NCBI GenBank assembly: GCA_022448645.1
Contig: JAKVBZ010000092.1
Coordinates: 1-18,811 of the forward strand
From: Pirellulaceae bacterium
GTDB taxonomy: Bacteria; Planctomycetota; Planctomycetia; Pirellulales; Pirellulaceae
Length of the DNA stretch: 18,811 nt
Reading direction: 5' to 3'
The position numbers and the translations under genes were made by a program. How positions within the stretch are numbered: position 1 is the stretch's first letter; every line of letters begins with the position of its first letter. Below are positions 8,853 to 15,512 of the stretch, piece after piece. The notes beneath the pieces are model-generated. The model ran no database searches and was not told where the DNA came from. It saw nothing but the letters and a program-made list of their open reading frames with translations.

Positions 8853-8908
8853 AAAAGGCCACTCTTGTACTATGCCTGTTAGAGTATAGTGTTGCAGTGG
8901 CTTTTTTC
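8853..8908 (+). terminator. U-tailed hairpin in the leader of the small-protein/cupin genes
   Basis: AAAAGGCCACT (8853-8863) pairs with AGTGGCTTTTT (8896-8906) as 11 pairs including one G-U. An inner ACTAT (8869-8873) pairs with ATAGT (8886-8890). The 3' arm merges into a run of six T (8902-8907), giving the form of an intrinsic terminator on the plus strand. No gene on the plus strand ends upstream, so it is either a leader attenuator or the end of a short RNA starting near 8790. Confidence 0.5.
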
Positions 8909-9015
8909 GTGAAGCTTTGATGATTGGAGGTATGAAGCTGTTGAAAACGCGAAAGCGTGACACAAAAAACCGGACCAGTTAGGAGAGTAGTGGCAGGTCC
9001 TCTGTTCATTCTTTT

Positions 9016-9021
9016 AGGAGG
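9016..9021 (+). promoter_or_regulatory. Strong Shine-Dalgarno site AGGAGG
   Basis: AGGAGG lies 7 nt before the ATG at 9029. Strong sites are uncommon among the genes in this window, so it decides this start against the longer in-frame GTG at 8957. Confidence 0.7.
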
Positions 9022-9028
9022 CAATGAG

Positions 9029-9271
9029 ATGCAACAGTCGACAGATTCCCGATTTCGGTATTCCTCACATCAACCGTACATTTTCGACAATAGTGAGGGT
9101 TCTTTCGAAAAAATTCGATCGCGACGCGCAGGTGCTATGCCAGTAGCTTCGCATTTGCGATCAAAGCGGAGTGCTCATAAGACTTGGCGTTCACGTCAGG
9201 CCAGCCGTCGTGTGGCTCGGCTTCGCGCAGGAATGTCCCGTCGACGGTATTTCAGGTATGCAGAGCTTTGA
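9029..9271 (+). CDS. Small highly basic protein of unknown function
   Basis: 80 residues; no family recognised. The N-terminal third is polar and aromatic (SRFRYSSHQPYIFDNSEG). The rest is very rich in arginine, lysine and serine (SKRSAHKTWRSRQASRRVAR), suggesting a nucleic-acid or membrane-surface contact, which is inference only. Evidence that it is real: an AGGAGG site 7 nt upstream, and a stop codon TGA (9269-9271) that overlaps the TTG start of the cupin gene, typical of translational coupling. Evidence against: short length and arginine-rich composition, which can also arise from a chance frame. Confidence 0.5.
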   Translation: MQQSTDSRFRYSSHQPYIFDNSEGSFEKIRSRRAGAMPVASHLRSKRSAHKTWRSRQASRRVARLRAGMSRRRYFRYAEL

Positions 9272-9627
9272 AGAATACAGGTTCCCATTACATTGATGTT
9301 GAAACGCTTGAGTGGCAGGGCACGGATTTTCCCGGCGTGGAAATGAAGATGCTGTGGCAGGATTCCACTACAGGTGCGTTCACTGCGCTGTTTCGCATGG
9401 AACCTGGGGCTCGTCTGCCGTTGCACCGGCATACTCAGGTCGAACAGACTTTTATACTCGAAGGAAGCTTGGTCGACGAGCAAGGGGAATGTTCTGCAGG
9501 TAACTTCGTCTGGCGCAGTGAGGGATCCGTTCACGAAGTTCACAGCCCCAACGGTTGTGTGTCGATCAGTGTTTTTAAGCAACCGAATGAGTTTCTAGCA
9601 GGCGATCCGAGGCAGGAAGATTCTTAG
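9268..9627 (+). CDS. ChrR-like cupin domain protein
   Basis: 119 residues forming a single double-stranded beta-helix cupin. Metal ligands fit the cupin pattern: His53 and His55 in LPLHRHTQVEQ, Glu59 on the same motif, and His89 in GSVHEVHSP. The run DSTTGAFTALFRMEPGARLP matches anti-sigma-ChrR-type and dioxygenase-type cupins, which bind Zn or Fe. The TTG at 9268 is chosen because it overlaps the stop of the upstream small gene and the domain starts a few residues later; an in-frame TTG at 9184 adds 28 residues with no domain match. No zinc-binding anti-sigma N-terminal domain is present, so it is a stand-alone cupin. Substrate unknown. Confidence 0.8.
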   Translation: MKNTGSHYIDVETLEWQGTDFPGVEMKMLWQDSTTGAFTALFRMEPGARLPLHRHTQVEQTFILEGSLVDEQGECSAGNFVWRSEGSVHEVHSPNGCVSISVFKQPNEFLAGDPRQEDS

Positions 9628-9747
9628 TGTCTTGCCCAGTAGTAATTTCATGATGGATCAGTCAATAGTGAACCGGCGGTTCAACTCAAGAACAGCATGG
9701 AAGAAACACGCAGACTGCAAGGCAAAAAATGATGAAACACTTCTGGC

Positions 9748-10503
9748 CTACCGTGCTCCCGGCTGGATGCTTGCGACGCGACCGCGAATCTCTTGAAGTA
9801 TCTTTTGTTCAAGCGATATGTCACGTCCTTGTGGAACCCATCCCAAGTTGGCGACTCGGTTTCGTCTTGTTTTCTGTCGGCTGGTCAACGACGTATCGTG
9901 CCGTAAAGTGACGGATCCTACCGAAGCATGTTCTGGTTGGTCAACGGCCTCGAGTTCTTTCTCCACGATCACTTCAACAAAGTAGCCTTGATGATCTGGT
10001 GCGACCGTAACCATCGCTTGTCGTCTTACGGTTTGCAAGGTGGCGTGTAAACGCTCATAGCCTCGAGTCGAATCACCTCGCCAGGGTTCTAGCAAAGTCG
10101 ATCCGGTTGTTGGAAGCGTATCGATACGACCGTCGGTCAACTGACCACCGATGTCTTGCACACGTCTTTCCTGGGAAATCCGAAAGTAGTCATTGACTGT
10201 GTCGACGATTTGATTCCAAAGAAACTCACGGTCTACTGGCGGTACGTAGAGTGGATTCGAAAGTGCTGCTGCCGTTGATGAACCTATTTCAGGAGAGGTA
10301 GGCAAGGAGGCGATGTGGGTCGGATCGGGTTGGGACCAAGCAAAGACTTTCCATTTTTTCTTCCACTCAGCCATCCGCGCACTAGGACCACAGCCCACAG
10401 CGCAAACACAGACGGTGCAGTATAGTATGATGATCCAACGCAGCACGGTGTCTCTCGGCGATACGCGTAGGCCGTTAACCAAACGGTGAAACGGGAATAG
10501 CAA
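9748..10503 (-). CDS. Predicted lipoprotein of unknown function
   Basis: 251 residues from the TTG at 10503. A hydrophobic segment (RWIIILYCTVCVCAVGCG, about 22-39) ends in a lipobox-like CAVGC with Cys38 as the probable lipidated residue, so it should be membrane-anchored outside the cytoplasm. The mature part is soluble, with charged helices (DREFLWNQIVDTVNDYFRIS) and a mixed strand region (MVTVAPDHQGYFVEVIVEKE). No known domain was recognised; it may be a planctomycete-specific family. An alternative GTG at 10446, with GAGAGA upstream, would give a shorter 232-residue protein with an ordinary lipoprotein signal and is nearly as likely. It is third in the minus-strand cluster, 125 nt after the pseudo-receiver gene. 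Confidence 0.75.
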   Translation of the reverse strand: MLFPFHRLVNGLRVSPRDTVLRWIIILYCTVCVCAVGCGPSARMAEWKKKWKVFAWSQPDPTHIASLPTSPEIGSSTAAALSNPLYVPPVDREFLWNQIVDTVNDYFRISQERRVQDIGGQLTDGRIDTLPTTGSTLLEPWRGDSTRGYERLHATLQTVRRQAMVTVAPDHQGYFVEVIVEKELEAVDQPEHASVGSVTLRHDTSLTSRQKTRRNRVANLGWVPQGRDISLEQKILQEIRGRVASIQPGAR

Positions 10504-10628
10504 GATTTGATAGGATGGTGGGGAGTCTCCCGAATTGAGCCATCTATTTCAAGTTCAAACATCGATCTTCAGATGGTGATAGCGTAAGCGGCCTGAAATG
10601 TGCGGTGCAATCCTCGACGTTCGCCCGG

Positions 10629-11465
10629 TCATGCTGACATGAGCGTCACGGAGGAAGTGCTATCATGGCTATCGATCATGTTTTTCAAAAGCCATGAAAA
10701 GTCGTGTAGAAAAAATGGTTTGGAAAGCAAACGGTGCACTCCACCAGCCAATAGCTGGTCTACCATGTCTCGGCGAGGGAACGAAGCTGTCGCCAAAATC
10801 GGGTTGGAGTGGTAGTGTTCCACGAGCCTTGGGAGCATCCTGACTTGGATTTCTGAGGAGTGGGCAACGTCCCACACGACGGCGATGACGCCGAAAACGT
10901 CTGGAAAGTCTTCACCCACAGCGCATATCGTGGCATAACCTAGGTGTTGACACGCATCCCTTAGGGCACTGGCTGATTCTGGATTGGAAGCGTGTATGGC
11001 GACGAGTTGCGATCTTTTTGCTATTTGGGGCTTGGCCATGTGTAGCACCTCTTCGGATGGTGTCATGGTCAAGGCTTGTCCCCAGACAGGGCAGCCACCC
11101 TGGCGCAGTTTGATGATTTCAGGAGCCACCCTGGCTGGCCATTGGTGCCAATAGATACGATAGACACCCGGCCAGGGGTAACCGCTGCGCAATTCGCCCT
11201 CACACCAACTTCCCAGCAAAGAAACGATACGAGCCAACGGTGCTATTTGGCGCAGATGGTTTATTTCTTCATCCAGGAACTCGCCTGGTCGAGCGGCCGC
11301 CAGCACAATCAAATCGATACCATTCTCAGCAGCGAGGCAGCAATCTTCGGCGGAACACAGGTCTCGTGCAAAACTCAGCTGAGTCTGTTGTTGGAGCCAC
11401 TCCAATGCGATTTGAAATTCACCGTGAGTCTGATCACCGACGAATAACGCCGCAAGCTCTTTCAT
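10629..11465 (-). CDS. Double receiver-like (pseudo-response-regulator) protein
   Basis: 278 residues, apparently two flavodoxin/CheY-like halves (about 5-125 and 152-265) with no output domain. The second half resembles a receiver best: a possible phospho-acceptor Asp199 at the end of a hydrophobic strand (VIAVVWDV), and Lys249 in LLSKPF, the conserved receiver lysine context. The paired acidic residues normally following beta-1 are missing (VAIHASNPES), so phosphorylation is doubtful. The first half keeps strand pattern (IDLIVLAAARPGEF) but not the catalytic residues. Its ATG overlaps the stop of the HTH-EIIA gene by four bases (ATGA), a clear coupling signal. Likely a protein-interaction partner in signalling; partner unknown. 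Confidence 0.65.
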   Translation of the reverse strand: MKELAALFVGDQTHGEFQIALEWLQQQTQLSFARDLCSAEDCCLAAENGIDLIVLAAARPGEFLDEEINHLRQIAPLARIVSLLGSWCEGELRSGYPWPGVYRIYWHQWPARVAPEIIKLRQGGCPVWGQALTMTPSEEVLHMAKPQIAKRSQLVAIHASNPESASALRDACQHLGYATICAVGEDFPDVFGVIAVVWDVAHSSEIQVRMLPRLVEHYHSNPILATASFPRRDMVDQLLAGGVHRLLSKPFFLHDFSWLLKNMIDSHDSTSSVTLMSA

Positions 11466-12172
11466 TTCAGGTCCGCTTCCTTGTTGGCAATCAGGGTGTG
11501 CACGGCTTGCGCATTTTCCACCATACGCAATGCTGCTAAGAAATCGTTATCTGTGAATAGTCGACTAATGCGGGCCAAAGTTCTTAAATGACCTCGGTCG
11601 TCCGTCGAGCATATGAGTAGAAAGATGTCGGTTAGCATTCCCCGGCTGTTGCCGAAGGGGATGCCGGTTGCTGTGCGACCAAACGCCAGAAAAGATTCGC
11701 CCAAAATGGAAGGAATTGGCCGGCGAGGATGGAGCAATGCGACACCATTATCGAGTGCGGTAGGCTGCATGTCTTCTCGTGCCCGGACCGCGTCCGCCAT
11801 CTTGTCGGCATCCCAAAGGAATCCACTGGTTGCGGCCAATTGCGACATCGCTTGGATGACTCGTCCACGAGTACGTGCTGCCAAGGGAACTGCGATGGAT
11901 TCAACTGGCAGCATCTTGGTGATGTTGATTGGTTCTACTGAATCGGTGGCCGCCCGTTCTAAGACCCCTTCGACATGTGCCAGTCCGTCGTCATCGAGGA
12001 CTCCCATGCGCTGTTCCATCCAGTGATGGATTTCTGCCGGCGAGAATCGCCACTGCCCGGATACTTTTCTTGCAGGCAATTCGCCGCGGTCCGCCAATTT
12101 GGCAATCTGTGCAGGCAAGAGGTGTAAATAACTGGCAAGGCTGTCAACCGTAAAATCTTCATCTCGCGGCAT
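11462..12172 (-). CDS. HTH (excisionase/MerR-like) plus PTS EIIA-like (PtsN-type) fusion regulator
   Basis: 236 residues. Residues 7-55 form a small winged-helix module (DFTVDSLASYLHLLPAQIAK and VSGQWRFSPAEIHHWM) typical of excisionase/MerR-type DNA-binding domains. Residues about 84-232 resemble the EIIA domain of the nitrogen/fructose PTS: DNGVALLHPRRPIP places His148 at the phospho-acceptor position of the GIAIPH motif. Such fusions could pass PTS phosphorylation state to a DNA site; this is inferred. The ATG at 12172 is chosen over an upstream in-frame TTG, since the HTH domain starts straight after. First gene of the minus cluster, coupled to the next by ATGA. Two hairpins upstream (12238-12290) are possible operators or leader structures. 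Confidence 0.85.
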   Translation of the reverse strand: MPRDEDFTVDSLASYLHLLPAQIAKLADRGELPARKVSGQWRFSPAEIHHWMEQRMGVLDDDGLAHVEGVLERAATDSVEPINITKMLPVESIAVPLAARTRGRVIQAMSQLAATSGFLWDADKMADAVRAREDMQPTALDNGVALLHPRRPIPSILGESFLAFGRTATGIPFGNSRGMLTDIFLLICSTDDRGHLRTLARISRLFTDNDFLAALRMVENAQAVHTLIANKEADLK

Positions 12173-12237
12173 GATGAACTCTATCAATTTGTGCGATTCC
12201 CGCGGGCAATATTGCGAGGCACTTTAGGTATGAAATG

Positions 12238-12254
12238 GTTACCTCGTTGGTAAC
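12238..12254 (-). promoter_or_regulatory. Inverted repeat upstream of HTH-EIIA gene
   Basis: GTTACC (12238-12243) and GGTAAC (12249-12254) form a perfect 6-bp inverted repeat around TCGTT, 66 nt before the HTH-EIIA start. The size fits a dimer operator or a small leader hairpin; no experimental parallel is known to me. Confidence 0.3.
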
Positions 12255-12262
12255 TTGTGTCT

Positions 12263-12290
12263 CTGGTCCAGGTCTTGCGAGATGGACCAG
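12263..12290 (-). promoter_or_regulatory. 8-bp hairpin upstream of HTH-EIIA gene
   Basis: CTGGTCCA (12263-12270) and TGGACCAG (12283-12290) pair perfectly around a 12-base loop, about 91 nt before the HTH-EIIA start. No T run follows on either strand, so a simple terminator is unlikely. Confidence 0.35.
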
Positions 12291-12463
12291 GCCCGTGCTA
12301 TATGAAAAATGGCAACGGTTAGCCCTCAAAGCATTGTCTCGCGTCGCGCCGCACATTAGCTGATTGGACCAAGCCTAACGTGCAGAAGAATCAATCGCAA
12401 GGCTTTACCATGATGTCACCGGAAAACTAATTTGCCAGCATTGCTATCAGGCAAAAACTTGGC

Positions 12464-12492
12464 TTGACTCTAACTGCAAACCTGGACACAAT
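12464..12492 (+). promoter_or_regulatory. Candidate sigma-70 promoter for the mur-like genes
   Basis: TTGACT (12464-12469, five of six) and CACAAT (12487-12492, four of six) are separated by exactly 17 bases and lie 83 nt before the MurE-like ATG. Plausible but unproven. Confidence 0.35.
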
Positions 12493-12560
12493 TCTTCCCA
12501 AACGAGTCCGCAGGAGCGCGGCTTACATCGGTGGCTGATGAACAGCCGGATGGTAGGGCA

Positions 12561-12566
12561 AGGAGG
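12561..12566 (+). promoter_or_regulatory. Shine-Dalgarno site AGGAGG for the MurE-like gene
   Basis: AGGAGG lies 9 nt before the ATG at 12576 and fixes that start. It is one of only a few strong sites in the window. Confidence 0.7.
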
Positions 12567-12575
12567 CCTTAGTCG

Positions 12576-14090
12576 ATGCAAACGGCGACGGGATATTCTC
12601 ACGGGATCAGTCTACGCAATCTACTGGCGGACGGTCGGTTTTTCGGGGCCAAAGACCTGCGGTTTACTTCGTGTTGTACCGATTGGCAGCACTGCAAACC
12701 GGGCGACCTGTACATCGCTGTCGATGGACCGTACTACGATGGACACGACGACGCATGTCTTGCGGTCGACAAAGGAGCTACCGCTGTACTCGCCGAACGG
12801 ATTCTACCCGTACAAGTTCCCATTTGCGTCGTGGACGACTCGCGGGAAGCCCATGCCTACGTCTGCCAGGCATTAGCGGGCAAGCCTAGCGAACAATTGC
12901 AAGTGATTGGTGTTACGGGTACGAGCGGAAAAACAACTGTAAGTACGTTGATCGCGGCCATTCTCGAGGGAGCCGACTATCGCACAGGAATGATGGGGTC
13001 GTTGGGCTATAGCGACGGTGTCGACGTCGTGTCTGCGGGGAACGAAGATTTGTCCCCGATTCAAATAGCATCCTGGATGGGGCGCATGCATGCTAATCGG
13101 TGTACTCATGCCGTTTTGGAACTATCGAGCATCGCGTTGGCCACCCGACAAGCGGCCGGTATCCAGTTTGATGTCGCCTGCCTGACCAATGTCAAACGAC
13201 GAAATATTGACTTTCACGGATCCGTACTGAAATACCGGCAAGCCAAAGGTCGCTTGTTTCGCCAATTGGCTCCTGGAGGATTGGCGGTTGTGAATAGCGA
13301 TGACCCGGCGAGCAAGTTTCTGCTAAGCCAAATTCAACGTCCTTTGCTCACCATCGGAATTCAATCGCCGGCAGAGCTAACGGCGACGGTGATTGAGCGT
13401 CACATCAGCGAACAAACTTTTTTGATTTCTGCCGGTAGTGATTCCATTCCTGTACGGACACGTATCATCGGTGACCAACATGTGTACAACTGCCTGACCG
13501 CCACGGCTGTAGGACTTGTCTATGGTCTCGATTTGCCGACGATTGTACGCGGCTTGGAATCGGTGGAAGTGATTCCCCAGCGTCTGGAACGTATAGAATG
13601 CGGTCAGAACTTTGGAGTCTTCGTCGATAACGCCTGCACTCCGGATTCTTTGGCTAATTCGTTGCGGACATTGCGACGCGTCACCCGTGGCCGCCTGATT
13701 TGTGTTTATGGTGCTCCCGGAGAACGAGACCGGGATAACCGACCCCTCTTGGGAAGAACTGTAGAACGCTTGGCAGACACTGGTGTGATTACCAGTGATT
13801 GTCCCGGTACGGAAGCTCCTTTGGGCATCGTTCATGAAATTCTGGACGGGTATGACCGACCGTCACGGGCTCATGTGATGCCTGATCGGTTGCGGGCCAT
13901 TGATTGGGCACTACAAAAAGCACAGCCGCAAGATACCGTGTTAATCACCGGAAGTCCTGTGCGTCGCGAACTCGAACACGACGGTGCGGCCTTGACATAC
14001 TCAGACCGTGATTTTGTACAGCAGTGGCTGTACGAATCCGTCAAATCAACTACCGAAGAACCTTGGCTCGCGTCATTCGCTCGTGGCTGA
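12576..14090 (+). CDS. MurE-like Mur ligase with altered active site
   Basis: 504 residues, full length for MurE, the cytoplasmic ligase adding the third amino acid to UDP-MurNAc-dipeptide. Retained: N-terminal UDP-binding domain (KPGDLYIAVDGPYYDGHD), P-loop GTSGKTT (115-121), Glu182 in LELSS, Lys224 of AKGRLF (the carbamylated lysine position), and VYGAPGERDRDNRP. Lost: the His after SS (Ile186), the DH of the RDHLDxHG motif (Arg209-Asn210), the His of VDYAHTPD (now DNACTPD, Cys354), DNPR for diaminopimelate recognition (DCPG, 408-411), and GKGHE (GSPVRRE). It may bind nucleotide but is unlikely to do standard MurE chemistry. Intact frame and a good ribosome site show it is not a pseudogene. 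Alternatives: a ligase for another amino acid, or a regulatory paralog. Confidence 0.88.
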   Translation: MQTATGYSHGISLRNLLADGRFFGAKDLRFTSCCTDWQHCKPGDLYIAVDGPYYDGHDDACLAVDKGATAVLAERILPVQVPICVVDDSREAHAYVCQALAGKPSEQLQVIGVTGTSGKTTVSTLIAAILEGADYRTGMMGSLGYSDGVDVVSAGNEDLSPIQIASWMGRMHANRCTHAVLELSSIALATRQAAGIQFDVACLTNVKRRNIDFHGSVLKYRQAKGRLFRQLAPGGLAVVNSDDPASKFLLSQIQRPLLTIGIQSPAELTATVIERHISEQTFLISAGSDSIPVRTRIIGDQHVYNCLTATAVGLVYGLDLPTIVRGLESVEVIPQRLERIECGQNFGVFVDNACTPDSLANSLRTLRRVTRGRLICVYGAPGERDRDNRPLLGRTVERLADTGVITSDCPGTEAPLGIVHEILDGYDRPSRAHVMPDRLRAIDWALQKAQPQDTVLITGSPVRRELEHDGAALTYSDRDFVQQWLYESVKSTTEEPWLASFARG

Positions 14091-14176
14091 GGTGGTCGGA
14101 TACAGCTGTACCAAACCTGACAGCTGTCATTTCGTTTTAACTTTTCGTTTCAAACAATTCCTATGTACCTGAGCTC

Positions 14177-14208
14177 GGTTTTGGAGTGACGAATGTCCCT
14201 CCAAAACC
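14177..14208 (+). promoter_or_regulatory. Strong hairpin between the MurE-like and MurF-like genes
   Basis: GGTTTTGGAG (14177-14186) pairs perfectly with CTCCAAAACC (14199-14208). After one T/C mismatch, GAC (14188-14190) pairs with GTC (14195-14197), closing a GAAT loop. No T run follows, so it does not look like an intrinsic terminator. It lies 86 nt after one gene and 75 nt before the next, and could be a stability element, a protein site, or a processing signal. Confidence 0.6.
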
Positions 14209-14283
14209 ATTCCCGGCTCAAGGTATGTACGTTTCCCTTCACCGCACAAACAGCTCGCTCAGCGTGAGTTCATCGGTGAATGC

Positions 14284-15303
14284 ATGATGGACATGAATAA
14301 CGTTTGCCTACGTGACATCACGGAAATCATTGGAGGAGAACTCCAGTTGGGCAGCTTGCCACCATTGGATGGTGAGATGCAGTCTGTGGATCGTATTGTG
14401 ACAGACAGCCGACTTGTGCAGCCTGGAGACGTCTATTGGGCCGCGACCAAGTGGGATGATGATGGTGCCGAGATGGCCTACGCTCGTGGAGCTATTGGGG
14501 TTGTCGTGTCAGGACACCGAGTAGAACCTTGGGCCGGTAAATTCTGTATCCAGGTAGACGATGCCAATCAGGCCCTACGGCAATTCGGCCAATGGGTGCG
14601 AGATATGTTTTCCGGAACCTTCGTGCTGGTGGCGAATCGTGCGGATGAGCAGGACTTGTATCACGATATCCACGTCATTGCCGGTCATGACTTAGCCGGT
14701 CAGTCTTACTGTGTCTCCTCGGCGACGTCGTCCGATCTGGCCCTGGCCCTCACACAACTCAATATCCGGCATGACTATGGTGTTTTTGAAGTGGGTATTG
14801 CTGACGACAAGCAACTGATGCAGGTTGTTTCGCAGTGCGCTCCTGATGTCATTGTTTGGCCTGGGTGTGCCCACAGCGCGAAAGGGTGGTTGGCGACATC
14901 GCCGTCGGCAGAGCCTACTCAGAGAGCCCCAAGGCAGCCGGTAACCGTGGTGCTGCGGGAGACACCGGAACGATCCCAGGATGAAACGGTAGAACAAGAC
15001 CTTGCTGAGCTCTGTTTGACCATTGGCCAATCGGAGCGTAGCGATTTTCGAGCAGAAAATGTTCGGGTTGAAAACAGTTCACTCTGCTTTTCTATAGAAC
15101 ATCAGCAGTTTGTGGTGCCCGGTAAAACGGTGACAGATTTGGACCGCACCCTGTTCTCGTTGGCTGTGGGCCGTTTGCTAGGAATCACGTTGCCAAGAAT
15201 GCATGCGTCGTTGCGAGAACCACAACGTCGTCCAGCGAATTCCATCCTGGCAGCTGTGCATGAGACGGAATCATTAGGAAAAACTATCCATTCATTGACG
15301 TAG
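14284..15303 (+). CDS. Truncated MurF-like protein without ATP-binding loop
   Basis: 339 residues; MurF is usually about 450. The N-terminal domain is recognisable: DSRLVQPGDVYWAATKWDDD (41-60) with GAEMAYARGAIGVVV matches the UDP-MurNAc-binding region of MurF. The central ATPase fold is present in outline (VFEVG with Glu169, CAPDVIVWPGCAH with His197). The P-loop that should read TGSNGKTT is replaced by LVANRADEQD (114-123). The protein ends where the DxYNANP motif and C-terminal ligase domain should begin. It cannot be an active ligase by the known mechanism. The frame is open and long, so it looks maintained. Start ATG at 14284 has a weak ribosome site; ATG at 14287 or 14293 is possible. 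Probably co-transcribed with the MurE-like gene. Confidence 0.8.
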   Translation: MMDMNNVCLRDITEIIGGELQLGSLPPLDGEMQSVDRIVTDSRLVQPGDVYWAATKWDDDGAEMAYARGAIGVVVSGHRVEPWAGKFCIQVDDANQALRQFGQWVRDMFSGTFVLVANRADEQDLYHDIHVIAGHDLAGQSYCVSSATSSDLALALTQLNIRHDYGVFEVGIADDKQLMQVVSQCAPDVIVWPGCAHSAKGWLATSPSAEPTQRAPRQPVTVVLRETPERSQDETVEQDLAELCLTIGQSERSDFRAENVRVENSSLCFSIEHQQFVVPGKTVTDLDRTLFSLAVGRLLGITLPRMHASLREPQRRPANSILAAVHETESLGKTIHSLT

Positions 15304-15346
15304 GAGTCCTTCGCAAGACAACAACCAACAAGTGAAACTCCGCCGA

Positions 15347-15374
15347 AGTGTTAGATTTGCGGGAAGCTAACACT
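15347..15374 (+). promoter_or_regulatory. Hairpin 1 of the structured spacer
   Basis: AGTGTTAG (15347-15354) and CTAACACT (15367-15374) pair perfectly over 8 bases around a 12-base loop, 43 nt after the MurF-like stop. Confidence 0.5.
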
Positions 15375-15404
15375 ACCCTCCCTCCTGGGTTGGGGCATTA
15401 GCTT

Positions 15405-15439
15405 GTCAGGCCAGCGGTATCTGGGTCAACCGCTCTGAC
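15405..15439 (+). promoter_or_regulatory. Hairpin 2 of the structured spacer, with an alternative pairing
   Basis: GTCAG (15405-15409) pairs with CTGAC (15435-15439) and AGCGGT (15413-15418) with ACCGCT (15429-15434), separated by a 3-base bulge on one side. ACCGC can instead pair with GCGGT at 15449-15453, so two mutually exclusive folds exist. Confidence 0.5.
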
Positions 15440-15464
15440 GAGTGCTTCGCGGTGGAGTTTATTA

Positions 15465-15505
15465 CTGAGCGCCGGGGCGGCATTCGTGCCGCTCCGGTGT
15501 CTCAG
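15465..15505 (+). promoter_or_regulatory. Hairpin 3 of the structured spacer, TTCG loop
   Basis: CCGGGGCGGCA (15472-15482) pairs with TGCCGCTCCGG (15487-15497), 11 pairs with one G-U, closed by a TTCG tetraloop. An outer CTGAG (15465-15469) pairs with CTCAG (15501-15505) across a small internal loop. The UUCG loop suggests the structure acts as plus-strand RNA. Confidence 0.6.
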
Positions 15506-15512
15506 AGGATAC

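Larger units (their letters stand above)
12173..12575. other. Divergent intergenic region
   Basis: 403 bases between the HTH-EIIA gene (-) and the MurE-like gene (+). It holds two hairpins on the left, a candidate plus-strand promoter and a strong ribosome site on the right, each listed separately. No convincing small gene was seen. Confidence 0.6.

Noticed and set aside
9672..9684. Palindrome GAACCG-G-CGGTTC between convergent genes
   Set aside because: One-base centre and short arms make a stable hairpin unlikely, and no T run follows.
11613..12026. 137-codon plus-strand frame
   Set aside because: Lies wholly inside the HTH-EIIA gene on the other strand and has no domain match.
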